A stretch of 42,243 bases of DNA from the NCBI GenBank assembly GCA_029242935.1, contig JAQWSX010000053.1, forward strand, positions 1-42,243. Reading direction: 5' to 3'. Position numbers and translations under genes: made by a program. Source of the DNA: Akkermansiaceae bacterium. Lineage in GTDB: Bacteria > Verrucomicrobiota > Verrucomicrobiia > Verrucomicrobiales > Akkermansiaceae. The notes under the pieces were generated by a model. The model was not told where the DNA came from and did no database searches. It saw only the letters and a program-made list of their open reading frames with translations. Below are positions 15,930 through 25,098 of the stretch, piece after piece. Positions within the stretch are counted from its first letter, which is position 1. Every line of letters begins with the position of its first letter.

Positions 15930-17471
15930 TTACCTCTCACGAAATTTGCGAAGCAATTCGTCGATGCTATCACTGTCAACGCGGCCGTCTTTCGAAGAAG
16001 GCTCATCTTCATTAACGGGAAGTGAAACCGAGTTTGTTTCAGCTTGTCCGTCTCCCAACTGGGAAGAATCAGCAACCCGAAAAGGACTTTCGAATGAGGT
16101 ATGCAACGGCGGCGCGGGAGGAATACGAACAGAATCGCTTTCCTGCCGAATTCGCTGCACCAGATACTTGCGGGGAATCCCAATTCTTCGAACAACCTTT
16201 GGGGGATAGTTGATTTTCACAACCGGACTAGCAAATGGGACGTCAGGCCTCCCCGACTCCGTCAAATCAGTCTCGACAACCTTCTCCAATGAAACTTCGG
16301 CAAAACCAATATCCTTGGTTTGGGGTGAACTTATATCGAGTAACTCTTGCTGCTCCGCTACCAATTTCTCTGATGTTGCTTGCGAGTCTAAGACATCGCG
16401 GGCGGCCCGCAGAATAGCTCTTGGATATAACTCCTCGTCATTCAAGTCGATCTTTCGGCGAAGGTCCTCTGCGCCATCAATATGACGAATTCTCAAAAGT
16501 TCTATCACCCTTCCCTCATCAAGAGGCTGTAATCGAATGACCGAGTCTTCGAAACGATCCTGCATTCCAAGTGGAATTCTTCGGGCAAAAGTAGATTCCC
16601 AGACATCATCATTCACCGAAAAAATCACCTTGATACGGGGTGCAGCCTGCCTGAGGCCGATAAGCGTATTTGCGACGCGAATCGCCGCCTCACTATCACA
16701 AAACAAGCCATCCATCTCGTCAACCACCAGAACAACATTATCGGTTGTTGTGATCAATTTTAGAAAAGATATCAGCGCTCCATGGTCGCTCATTCCAGTC
16801 TGCAGTTGACCTCCTTCCCTGATAATCTCATTCAGCAGATCTTGATTCCGATCCCGCTTTTCAATGGGCGCCATGGCAAATCGTGCCAAGGCAGAAAACC
16901 ACTGCGACAGGTCACCTGTCACCCCCCCACAACTATGGCCAATGACCGATACAAACCGGGGCGAAAGAGCAGAAAATTGAACCCTTACCCACTGTGCAAC
17001 AGCCGCTGATTCCTTCTGAAAATCAAAAACCTTCTCTGGGCTTTCGCGGAGACTTCGCAGTGACTCTGTTCGATTCGGACTTGGAACCTCGCCAGACTCC
17101 ACCAGCGGAATCAGGGCATTTGCCAAAATACGGCGCACACTAAAATCTAATCTAGTAAGACCTCTCTTGCCCGGAAGCACAGAAGTGAGCTGGTCGAGGA
17201 GCCGCCCCAAAACATCCTTCTCATCAATTCTAGAATCGGCTGAAAGATCGATGGGAACCATCACGGAAGCTCCCCGCATCTCTTCGCGCAACCGAGAAAG
17301 GAGCATAGTTTTCCCATATCCTGCCCGAGGAGCACGAAGCGAAACCAGCACACCCTCTTTGCCGCTTATAAGCCCTTTCAATTGGTCAAACTTGTCCCCA
17401 TGCAGATTTTCGACAAGCGGACTCATCGGCCCCTCAAACGATTCAAAGTTAGAAGTAAAAGGATTCTTCAT
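15930..17471 (-). CDS. P-loop ATPase in the secretin operon
   Basis: 513 residues, no signal peptide. N-terminal AAA/STAND-like NTPase: the Walker A region is APRAGYGKTMLL (47-58), with GKT intact but Pro at the usual first Gly, Walker B VVLVVDEMD (Asp251, Glu252), sensor-like IFSVNDDVWES, then FEDSVIRLQPLDEGRVIELL as in the lid of Orc/Cdc6- and GspA-like ATPases. From about residue 380 the chain becomes low-complexity (DVPFASPVVKINYPPKVVRR, then Pro/Ser-rich and acidic), ending SIDELLRKFRER. Start ATG 17471 lies 51 bases after the AsmA-like stop, so it belongs with the secretin unit. It is not a PilB/GspE ATPase (no such Walker B/Asp box or His box). Role unknown; assembly or gating of the secretin is one possibility. 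Confidence 0.8.
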   Translation of the reverse strand: MKNPFTSNFESFEGPMSPLVENLHGDKFDQLKGLISGKEGVLVSLRAPRAGYGKTMLLSRLREEMRGASVMVPIDLSADSRIDEKDVLGRLLDQLTSVLPGKRGLTRLDFSVRRILANALIPLVESGEVPSPNRTESLRSLRESPEKVFDFQKESAAVAQWVRVQFSALSPRFVSVIGHSCGGVTGDLSQWFSALARFAMAPIEKRDRNQDLLNEIIREGGQLQTGMSDHGALISFLKLITTTDNVVLVVDEMDGLFCDSEAAIRVANTLIGLRQAAPRIKVIFSVNDDVWESTFARRIPLGMQDRFEDSVIRLQPLDEGRVIELLRIRHIDGAEDLRRKIDLNDEELYPRAILRAARDVLDSQATSEKLVAEQQELLDISSPQTKDIGFAEVSLEKVVETDLTESGRPDVPFASPVVKINYPPKVVRRIGIPRKYLVQRIRQESDSVRIPPAPPLHTSFESPFRVADSSQLGDGQAETNSVSLPVNEDEPSSKDGRVDSDSIDELLRKFRER

Positions 17472-17522
17472 CTCGACGTGCAGTATCGACAGCAGAGGTA
17501 AATCCTAGAAGAAAAAACCAAC

Positions 17523-19154
17523 CTATTCGACATTAAGTGGTTTTAAAATATCTGGATCAGGAGGAACTTTTTCTCCGCGAGGGTTTATAAGATTTTCCCA
17601 AATCTTATCTTCCGATTCGTTGGTTGGATCATCAACCTGAAGGGACGTAGAATCCACACCGAGCATCTCGAGAAAAGTATCAGTGGGGCGGTCGACTGTG
17701 CCACCGACATCAAATTTAAAACTCACAAACCCAGTCGTATCCGACCCAACGAGATGAGGGCTTCCTTTGAACCGTTCCTGGCTAGAAAGATAAAAGCGGT
17801 TGATCGAAATTTCAAGACGTCCTCTAATTCTCCCATCATTAGTAATGAGTAAGCTACCACTTAAGGACACCTTCCCTTTCTCAGAGAATTGAAAATTCTC
17901 TAAAGCCACACCTTCCGGTTTTGCTCTTACCTTCCCAGTGATCGGCGAATTGCTAATTCCCTCGTGGAATTCCAGAAGATCCAAATTATGATTCGGAAAT
18001 AAGGAATGAAGGTTCACCAGAAATGGCAGTCGTTTCATTTTGGCAGCGCTTGCTTTAAGATCGATTTCAACCTCATCAAAGTAGTCGTTCCCAACCGTAA
18101 ACTGAACTTTCCCGGATGATGAGACGATCGAACCACTAAAAAAACGCGAGAGTTTCTTCCCAATTAAAACATCCATCGGAAATTGATCTGTTGTAATTTC
18201 AAGTGTCGATTTCTCGCCCGATTCCATCAAAACCTCTCCACTCAATTTTAGATCAGATGCCAGCGAAATTCCACTTTTGGGTGAATTCTTAAGTGACAAG
18301 GCCTTTAAACTCAAGACACCGTCTTTAAAACGCATCACGCCTTTGGAAACCGGAAAATCTTCCCAACCGTCAACTCGAAAAGTCCCTTCATCAAGAGTCA
18401 CCTGGTAACCATCACCTCCAGCGTAGGAAAAAATAGCATCGACCTTACTGAAACCAATCGGAGCATCTGCCCCAAAAAAAACATCGAGCGAGTTACAGTA
18501 GTATTCGTCAAAGTCGAATGGAAAATCTTCCTCACTCAGAGGATCGCCTGCATCTCCGCTGTCCGAGGGCATAGCGAGCCTCAATTGGCCCTTGCTTCCA
18601 CCAATCTGCAACCCACTCGGACGGGCTCCCAAATAATTTAAAAATCGGACATGCCCTTCAATGTTATTTAGGGACAAATTCCGAACAAAATTGGTCTGAT
18701 TCCATCTGAAATTTGCCTCTTTAATAGAGACAGCAAACGGCATTCGCTTTAATCCTTTGAACTCGACCTCAGCTCCACTCCACTCGGAGGCCTGCTGTGC
18801 AAGTTTGTCACGATGACCTTTACTATTTTGCATCAAGATCAAAAACAAAACGGTAAGAAATAAAACTAGGATTAGGGTGGCCCCGATAACAACCTTTACG
18901 AGAAGGCGCTTTTTCTCACGCTCTGGGCTATCCTCGCTTGCTTGCTCCGAGCGACGTCTCCGGCGCTTCACCTTTCGGGCAATCGTGCCATCAGAGCGAG
19001 TCACTACCTCACCTTGAGCCTCCTTTGCACGCTCCTTATCGCGGAGCGCCTTCATCATTTCATCGAGCGAGTATTGCTCTTTCTCCGGACCCAACGGGGC
19101 GGAGTCTATATTATTCTCTCCTTGGCTAGAACGTGGGGGGATGTTCGTGCTCAT
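17523..19154 (-). CDS. AsmA-like single-pass envelope protein
   Basis: 543 residues. A cytoplasmic, charged head (1-84, with a RRRRR cluster near 65-69), one membrane segment (about 85-109, VVIGATLILVLFLTVLFLIL) and a large periplasmic part made of short beta strands (SLNNIEGHVRFLNYL, FDVGGTVDRPTD, GTFRVDGWEDFP). The repeated strand-turn style and the closing FKFDVGGTVDRPTD are typical of AsmA/TamB/DUF3971-type proteins that span the periplasm. The start ATG at 19154 shares its A with the secretin TGA (TGATG), which indicates translational coupling. The precise family is not certain and no enzymatic motif is seen. Confidence 0.72.
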   Translation of the reverse strand: MSTNIPPRSSQGENNIDSAPLGPEKEQYSLDEMMKALRDKERAKEAQGEVVTRSDGTIARKVKRRRRRSEQASEDSPEREKKRLLVKVVIGATLILVLFLTVLFLILMQNSKGHRDKLAQQASEWSGAEVEFKGLKRMPFAVSIKEANFRWNQTNFVRNLSLNNIEGHVRFLNYLGARPSGLQIGGSKGQLRLAMPSDSGDAGDPLSEEDFPFDFDEYYCNSLDVFFGADAPIGFSKVDAIFSYAGGDGYQVTLDEGTFRVDGWEDFPVSKGVMRFKDGVLSLKALSLKNSPKSGISLASDLKLSGEVLMESGEKSTLEITTDQFPMDVLIGKKLSRFFSGSIVSSSGKVQFTVGNDYFDEVEIDLKASAAKMKRLPFLVNLHSLFPNHNLDLLEFHEGISNSPITGKVRAKPEGVALENFQFSEKGKVSLSGSLLITNDGRIRGRLEISINRFYLSSQERFKGSPHLVGSDTTGFVSFKFDVGGTVDRPTDTFLEMLGVDSTSLQVDDPTNESEDKIWENLINPRGEKVPPDPDILKPLNVE

Positions 19155-21583
19155 CAACGATCGCGGTAGGGTTTTCCTGCTGGATCGGTCAATTCGACGT
19201 TCACAAAGATAATCACAGCACGCTTCTCAACCGAAATCCCATTACTCTGAAAGATTCGACCGACCAAAGGAAGTTCACCGAGAATGGGAACTTTGTCGTG
19301 AATTTCTTTTCGAATTTCTTTAATAAGCCCACCCATTACAACTGTCTGCCCGTCTACGACGCGAACACTAGTATTCCCGCGTGTTGTTCTAAAAAGCGGC
19401 TTAAGGATCGCATTCGCAGTAATTTCACCAAAAACGCTTTGGGTTGCCACCGTCTGATTTACAAAGTCAATGCTTGCAGTATTACTCGAGCCAACAATTG
19501 GAGTGCCGTAATTGACGAAACCTTCAAAGTCAGTAACGACCGGATTCACCGAAACCTCGATAATCTTACGGTCTGGTCCAACCTGTGGAAGAACCTCGAG
19601 AGTAATTCCAAGATTTCGAGTAATGAAATTAGTTGGGGTAGCTGGAGTCACAATACCTCCACCACCCGCAACCTGATTCGGAATCTGAGGAGGTTCAAAA
19701 TCTTCGGGATATGGGAATTCCACCACGGACTGAACCACCGCGTTCTGACCAGATCGAGTTACAACTTCTGGGCGAACCATAACATCAACACCCTTCTTTT
19801 GGGAAAGCCCCCTCATCAAAATCTCGTGAGCAGAATTATCGATGATTCCGCGCAGGCTAATGATACCAGACCCCCTCGTTCCTGAACTATCTGGAGTGGA
19901 AGGCAAACGGATATCCGCGCTCCCCCCCCCGACCCCGTCATTTGACAAAACACCTGAAGCAGTCGGTGGAGACACTCTCTTCAGCAAAGCATCCAAACCT
20001 TCGGTAGTGCCGGCAAGCTGTCCGCTGCGGTTTCCCGATGTGACTGGACGCCCCCCAATCATGTCCGTAATTGGAGCGCCCGTTCCCGTCGTTCCTCCCG
20101 AAAGGATTCCATGCTCTCCGACATTGAACTCACCAAGCATCGAATCAAAATCAAGCTCATCGAGTTGATCCTGACTGATATCAACAATAGTCGTCCGCAC
20201 CGTCACTATCAAAGGCTCGCTTTTCGCCAAATCGGCGACGATCGCCTCGATAAGCTGCATGTTCGCCACCGTGTTCCGGACGATGAGCATATTGGTGTTG
20301 GAATTATAGGCAGCACTAGCCTCGTCCGGAAAACTAACCCCAAAACCCTGGAGTTTCTCTTTTGCTGAAAGCTTCTTTGCAATCAGTCCACCCTCCTGAT
20401 CATCGGCTCCAAAAGGATCCTTATTTTCCTCCGCCTTACCTACGGCCCCAGTTGTCAAAAAATCAGGAGAAACTCGAAATTCCCGGCGAACCAAAGTGGG
20501 GTCCGAAAATCCTGCGGCATTGATCACCACCGCGAAATCATCCACCCGGAAAGTAGTGCCGGAAGCTTCGTTAACTAACTTCAAAACTTCGGCCAAGGGG
20601 ACATTACGAAGAGTCAAGTCGATCCGTGAATCACGAATCTTTTGAACCTCCGGCATGGACTCGTTCCCCAACTGCACCAAAAAAGGAACTCCCTTTTGAG
20701 CTTCGTCCAAAGTCGTCTTGTCCGCCTGCACGGAAACCGCTCTCAAAAAATCGACCGCCTCATCGAGAGTTGCTCCACTCAGGCGGACCTCAGGAAGATT
20801 GATGCTGTTCAGCTTGCTTTGAATATTGGCCTTCTGATCAACAGCTCCAAAATCATCTCCGCCAATGACCGGAACCCCGGACTGGGAGGCAGCCTTCTGC
20901 TCCCAACTTCCATCCACCCCCTTTAACATTTCAGCTCGTGCCTGATCCCGAGCCGCCTCCGCATAGCCTGCCTTCGCCGCGTTCACCATCTCTTTTCCCC
21001 GACGCGCCGCCTTGTTGTATCGGTCGATGCGTAGAATGTCCTCGTAGGTCATGTAGGCTCGATCAAACTGTCCCAGATCATAGTAACTTTGACCCTCTTG
21101 GAGAAGACGTTGAACCCTCGCTACGTTCGCGGTGTGCTCGGCAGTCAAGGCTGACTCGTAACGAATCGGATCGTCCATTTTAGCCAAAAACAACTTAAGT
21201 TGGGGATTATCCGGGTCAACGGTCTGGGCATCTTTAACCAAGGCCCGCGCGTTCTTTGCGTCGCCCTTGCTCATCAGATCCTGCGCTTGCACCAACGAGG
21301 CCTGTGAAAATCGCTGAACCGCAGTCGCTCGCAAGCCAACGACCGGCTGAGCCCCTTTCGGAAGCTTCGACAGAGCCTCGGCATACTTATCAATGGCCAA
21401 CTTATAGTCATTTTCGAGATACGCATTATCCCCCTCCTCAAGCAGCGAGCCAGCATCACGAGCATCAGCTGATCGGGCTGCGGCCTCGCTTAAAAGAACC
21501 GAATTTTGCGCAAGAGCAGGTGCTCCAAAGACCAGAAGCCCGAACAATAGACTGCGCTGAAGTTTGAGTCGAAGATTACTCAT
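19154..21583 (-). CDS. Secretin with N-terminal TPR region, Amuc_1098-like
   Basis: An outer-membrane secretin of the type IV pilus/type II secretion superfamily. 809 residues from the ATG at 21583, chosen because it gives a signal peptide (LLFGLLVFGAPALAQ) and has AGGA ten bases upstream. Residues about 40-190 contain TPR-like helices (GDNAYLENDYKLAIDKYAEA, YYDLGQFDRAYMTYEDILRI), then N-domain/STN-like strands (EVRLSGATLDEAVDFLRA, TLRNVPLAEVLKLVN), then the secretin core with VVMGGLIKE and VPILGELPLVGRIFQS near the C-terminus. This N-terminal TPR design is that of the Amuc_1098 family in Verrucomicrobiota. No pilM/N/O/P gene is adjacent. It is followed by AsmA-like and ATPase genes. Confidence 0.88.
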   Translation of the reverse strand: MSNLRLKLQRSLLFGLLVFGAPALAQNSVLLSEAAARSADARDAGSLLEEGDNAYLENDYKLAIDKYAEALSKLPKGAQPVVGLRATAVQRFSQASLVQAQDLMSKGDAKNARALVKDAQTVDPDNPQLKLFLAKMDDPIRYESALTAEHTANVARVQRLLQEGQSYYDLGQFDRAYMTYEDILRIDRYNKAARRGKEMVNAAKAGYAEAARDQARAEMLKGVDGSWEQKAASQSGVPVIGGDDFGAVDQKANIQSKLNSINLPEVRLSGATLDEAVDFLRAVSVQADKTTLDEAQKGVPFLVQLGNESMPEVQKIRDSRIDLTLRNVPLAEVLKLVNEASGTTFRVDDFAVVINAAGFSDPTLVRREFRVSPDFLTTGAVGKAEENKDPFGADDQEGGLIAKKLSAKEKLQGFGVSFPDEASAAYNSNTNMLIVRNTVANMQLIEAIVADLAKSEPLIVTVRTTIVDISQDQLDELDFDSMLGEFNVGEHGILSGGTTGTGAPITDMIGGRPVTSGNRSGQLAGTTEGLDALLKRVSPPTASGVLSNDGVGGGSADIRLPSTPDSSGTRGSGIISLRGIIDNSAHEILMRGLSQKKGVDVMVRPEVVTRSGQNAVVQSVVEFPYPEDFEPPQIPNQVAGGGGIVTPATPTNFITRNLGITLEVLPQVGPDRKIIEVSVNPVVTDFEGFVNYGTPIVGSSNTASIDFVNQTVATQSVFGEITANAILKPLFRTTRGNTSVRVVDGQTVVMGGLIKEIRKEIHDKVPILGELPLVGRIFQSNGISVEKRAVIIFVNVELTDPAGKPYRDR

Positions 21584-22090
21584 ATCGTAGGATTCCTGTT
21601 TATAGAGACGATTCGCAGCCCCGATAAGCCGAAAATCCGGAAATATTTGCCAAATTCGCACGATTTCCGTCCTCCCTCCTCTTTTTGCAAGATTTCCTCA
21701 ACCTGCTTGGTCAAAAAAACACCAAAACCAAATAAAATTAAATCGTCAAAATTAATGATAATTAGCTCAACACACCAGCTCTCTAGCTTCTTACCAACAA
21801 TCAGTGCCGCGGGATTGGAATTTCAAATGCCGGAATCGGCCGATTAGCCAAGATGACAGGCTGACTCGGCTGGTTCAAGATGCCTTGCCCCTGGAAACCC
21901 CAGATACATATCCTTGATTAAAAGTATGAAACTCACGGATTTTTTGATGGCGGGCCTTTTGACCATCCTCCCAATCTCTTCCTCCAAAGTAAGACGCGTA
22001 AGTAATTTTTCGTATAACTAAAGCCACCCAACTGAATTTGTAAGACGTCTTTAATTTGGCGAAGCCCCCCCTATTCTCAATTTAAACTCA
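21584..22090. other. Intergenic region between the divergent secretin and cytochrome operons
   Basis: About 500 bases with A/T-rich stretches at 21700-21770 that probably hold promoters for the secretin operon (minus). No convincing -35/-10 pair could be fixed. A 31-codon frame with a signal-peptide-like start lies at 21926-22021. No tRNA or repeat was seen. Confidence 0.5.
21926..22021 (+). pseudogene. 31-codon frame resembling a truncated exported protein
   Basis: ATG at 21926 reads MKLTDFLMAGLLTILPISSS then KVRRVSNFSYN and a TAA stop. The first 20 residues look like a signal peptide, but there is almost no mature protein. It lies 69 bases before the cytochrome/DUF1553 gene. It may be the remnant of a gene, a leader peptide or chance. 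Confidence 0.25.
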
Positions 22091-25000
22091 ATGTTAAGAT
22101 ATTTCTTCATTTTCATCCATGTAGCTACTGCCGCTGGCGAACCCATAGGCTTCAACAGCCACATCAGGCCTCTGTTGTCAGACCATTGCTTTGTCTGCCA
22201 TGGCTTCGACCCCAACTCAAGGGAGGCAAATCTACGACTCGACACACCTGAAGGAGCCTTTGCTGATCGCAAATCGGGATCAGCCATTCTTCCGGGCGAT
22301 CCTGAAAAATCCCTCATCTGGAAGCGCATCATTTCCGATGACCCAGATGACATGATGCCCCCGCCCGACCACCTCCTAAAACTGGATGCTGAAGAGAAGA
22401 AACTAATCTACCGCTGGATTAAGGAAGGAGCAAAGTACGAAAACCACTGGACTTTTATTGCCGTAAAAAAATCACAGGTTCAAGACCTCTCCATGCATCC
22501 TATCGACTCGCTGGTGAAACAAAAGTTAAAGAAGCTCAAGATGGACCTTTCGCCACGAGCCTCCAAAGCAACCCTCATCCGTCGACTTTCATTTGACCTG
22601 CGTGGCCTCCCCCCAACCCCTGAAGAAGTTTCGGCCTTTCTTAAGGATGAAGGTCCCAGCGCTTGGGAGCGGCTCGTTAATCAATTCTTAGCGGACAAAG
22701 CACTCGGCGAACGCTTCGCGTGGCCATGGCTTGATGCCGCCCGCTACGCCGATTCAAACGGCTTTCAAGGCGACCGCGAGCGAACAATGTGGCCATGGCG
22801 AGATTGGGTCATTGATGCTATCAACCGTAATCTCCCCTACGATGACTTCACCATCTGGCAAATTGCCGGCGACCTGCTTCCTGAAGCGACCTTGGAACAA
22901 AAGCTTGCGACCGGCTTCCTACGAAATCACGCCATTAACGGCGAAGGCGGTTCAATCCCTGAAGAGAATCGCGTCAACTACGTCTTTGACATGACCGAAA
23001 CCGTTGGCACTGTTTGGATGGGTCTCACCTTTAACTGCTGCCGATGTCACGATCATAAATATGACCCACTTAGCCAAAAAGATTACTATTCGCTTACAGC
23101 ATTCTTTAATCAAACTCCGGTCAATGGTAGCGGCGGAGATCCACAGACTAAACCTGTCCTCGAAGTTCCCACTCAACAACAAATCGATAAAGAAGACGAA
23201 ATCCGGGGTAAACTCGCCGAAATCCGAGGACAACAAAAAGCCGTAGCAGCAAAGTTTGCTCCGCAACAAAAAGCTTGGGAAGAAAACCAACGCCAGCAAA
23301 ACTCGCAATGGAAAAGCCTCAGAGCAAGTTCCATCACAGCGAGCGACCAGGGATTGAAGTTTGAACACCTTCCAGATCAATCGATCCTGAGCTCGGGGAG
23401 TAACCCCAACAAAGCGACCTTTCAATTCACGGCACCACTTCCAATCGGAGAAATCTCTGCCCTCCGATTAGACGCCCTTCGCCATCCCTCGATGACCAAA
23501 GGCGGCATTGCCCGATCGGATAGTGGAAACTTCGTCCTGACCAGATTTGAGACTCACCTGATCCGCAAAGGCAAACAGGCTCAGCCCCTAGATCTTGAAC
23601 GACCAATTGCAACTTTTGAGCAAAGTTCCTACAAGATCGCGACCGCTTTGGAAAATGGAAACACACATGGTTGGGCCATCTTCAATGGAACTTCAATTGA
23701 TCGTGATCACGCTGCTATCTTCCACCTCGGCAAACCACTAACAGCCCAGGAAGGTGACCAGATTAAAATTGTCCTCCGCCACAATTCACATCATGCTCAA
23801 CACTACATAGGCCGTTTTAAAATCTCCGTTACCGACGCGGCGACACCCTCACTCGAAGAAGATGACCAAAACGTTGCACAGCTCCTCGCAATAGCACCTG
23901 ACCAACGTAATCCGGACCATAGAAAACGCCTCGACGCGGCATTCCTTGCAAGTCGTGGTGAATATCAAAAAATCTCTGCAGACATTAGCGCCCTAGAAGC
24001 GCAAATCAGCACAGTTAGGAAGGGAGCTCCGCAGGTCATGGTTATGGAAGATCGCAAGGACCGCAGAAAAACCCACATCCTCGCAGTTGGTTCTTATCAG
24101 GCGCAGGGCAAGGAAGTGGAAGCAGCAACACCCGGGCTACTGCCCCCGCTTCCGGAAAAAGAAAATTACAATCGCCTCGACCTCGCCCGTTGGCTGGTTT
24201 CTCCAGATCACCCTCTCACCTCAAGAGTCACAGTTAACCGGATCTGGCAGGAACTCTTTGGCATTGGCCTGATTAAATCGCCGGAAGATCTTGGTGTGCA
24301 ATCCGAGATTCCAATTTATCCCGAACTCCTCGATTGGCTTTCAGCAGATTTCATCGAATCCGACTGGGATTTCAAAAAGCTCATCAAAACCATCGTGACC
24401 AGCGAAGTTTACCAACAATCCTCAAAGGTCGATTCCCTTGCTCTTGAACGAGACCCCGAAAACAGGCTCCTTGCGCGAGCTCCCCGCTACCGCCTTCCTT
24501 CTTGGATGATTCGGGACCAAGCTCTCGCTCTCTCCGGACGTCTTATTCGACAGCTCGGAGGGACTCCGGTCAAACCCTGGCAACCACAGGGACTTTGGGC
24601 CGAGGTCACCTTCGGCAAAAAGAAGTATACTCCGGATACCGGCGACAATCTGAGAAGGCGAACCCTTTATACCTTCTGGCGCCGAATCTCCGCACCGCCC
24701 ATGATTTTCGACAATGCCAAACGGGAAGGCTGTGAAGTCGGGACCTACAGGACAAACTCTCCCCTGCACGCCTTGGCAACTTTGAATGGTCCGCTTTATC
24801 TAGAGGCCGCACGTGGAATCGCCTACCGGGCCCATAAAACTAGCCCTAAGGCGATCCTCAAAACCGCCTTTAAACTGATCACCGCTCGTAATCCAAACGA
24901 AGAAGAACTGACAATCATCAAGCGCATGCACGAAGCATCTCGCATTCATTACGAACAAAACCCCGCGGAAGTAACCGCACTACTTTCCGCTGGAGAGCTC

Positions 25001-25096
25001 GCCATCACAGATCAAATCAAACCTCTTGAGCAGGCCTCTCTCACCTCAACCATTCTCTCGCTTCTCAACACGGATGAAGCCCTCACTAAGGAATAG
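22091..25096 (+). CDS. Planctomycete-type cytochrome / DUF1549 / DUF1553 protein
   Basis: A 1001-residue secreted protein typical of Planctomycetota and Verrucomicrobiota. Signal peptide at 1-16. A c-type haem-binding PSCyt1 domain follows, with CFVCH (33-37) and a downstream DDMMPPPDH segment for the distal ligand. DUF1549 (about 150-345) contains WLDAARYADSNGFQGDR and FNCCRCHDHKYDPLSQKDYY, with a second CxxCH-like site. A middle beta-rich domain (about 400-600) precedes the C-terminal DUF1553 (about 690-960; NRIWQELFGIGLIKSPEDLG and MRDQALALSG-like WMIRDQALALSGRLI). Function is unproven; with sulfatases these proteins are linked to polysaccharide breakdown. Two bases separate it from the DUF1501 gene. 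Confidence 0.93.
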   Translation: MLRYFFIFIHVATAAGEPIGFNSHIRPLLSDHCFVCHGFDPNSREANLRLDTPEGAFADRKSGSAILPGDPEKSLIWKRIISDDPDDMMPPPDHLLKLDAEEKKLIYRWIKEGAKYENHWTFIAVKKSQVQDLSMHPIDSLVKQKLKKLKMDLSPRASKATLIRRLSFDLRGLPPTPEEVSAFLKDEGPSAWERLVNQFLADKALGERFAWPWLDAARYADSNGFQGDRERTMWPWRDWVIDAINRNLPYDDFTIWQIAGDLLPEATLEQKLATGFLRNHAINGEGGSIPEENRVNYVFDMTETVGTVWMGLTFNCCRCHDHKYDPLSQKDYYSLTAFFNQTPVNGSGGDPQTKPVLEVPTQQQIDKEDEIRGKLAEIRGQQKAVAAKFAPQQKAWEENQRQQNSQWKSLRASSITASDQGLKFEHLPDQSILSSGSNPNKATFQFTAPLPIGEISALRLDALRHPSMTKGGIARSDSGNFVLTRFETHLIRKGKQAQPLDLERPIATFEQSSYKIATALENGNTHGWAIFNGTSIDRDHAAIFHLGKPLTAQEGDQIKIVLRHNSHHAQHYIGRFKISVTDAATPSLEEDDQNVAQLLAIAPDQRNPDHRKRLDAAFLASRGEYQKISADISALEAQISTVRKGAPQVMVMEDRKDRRKTHILAVGSYQAQGKEVEAATPGLLPPLPEKENYNRLDLARWLVSPDHPLTSRVTVNRIWQELFGIGLIKSPEDLGVQSEIPIYPELLDWLSADFIESDWDFKKLIKTIVTSEVYQQSSKVDSLALERDPENRLLARAPRYRLPSWMIRDQALALSGRLIRQLGGTPVKPWQPQGLWAEVTFGKKKYTPDTGDNLRRRTLYTFWRRISAPPMIFDNAKREGCEVGTYRTNSPLHALATLNGPLYLEAARGIAYRAHKTSPKAILKTAFKLITARNPNEEELTIIKRMHEASRIHYEQNPAEVTALLSAGELAITDQIKPLEQASLTSTILSLLNTDEALTKE

Positions 25097-25098
25097 TC

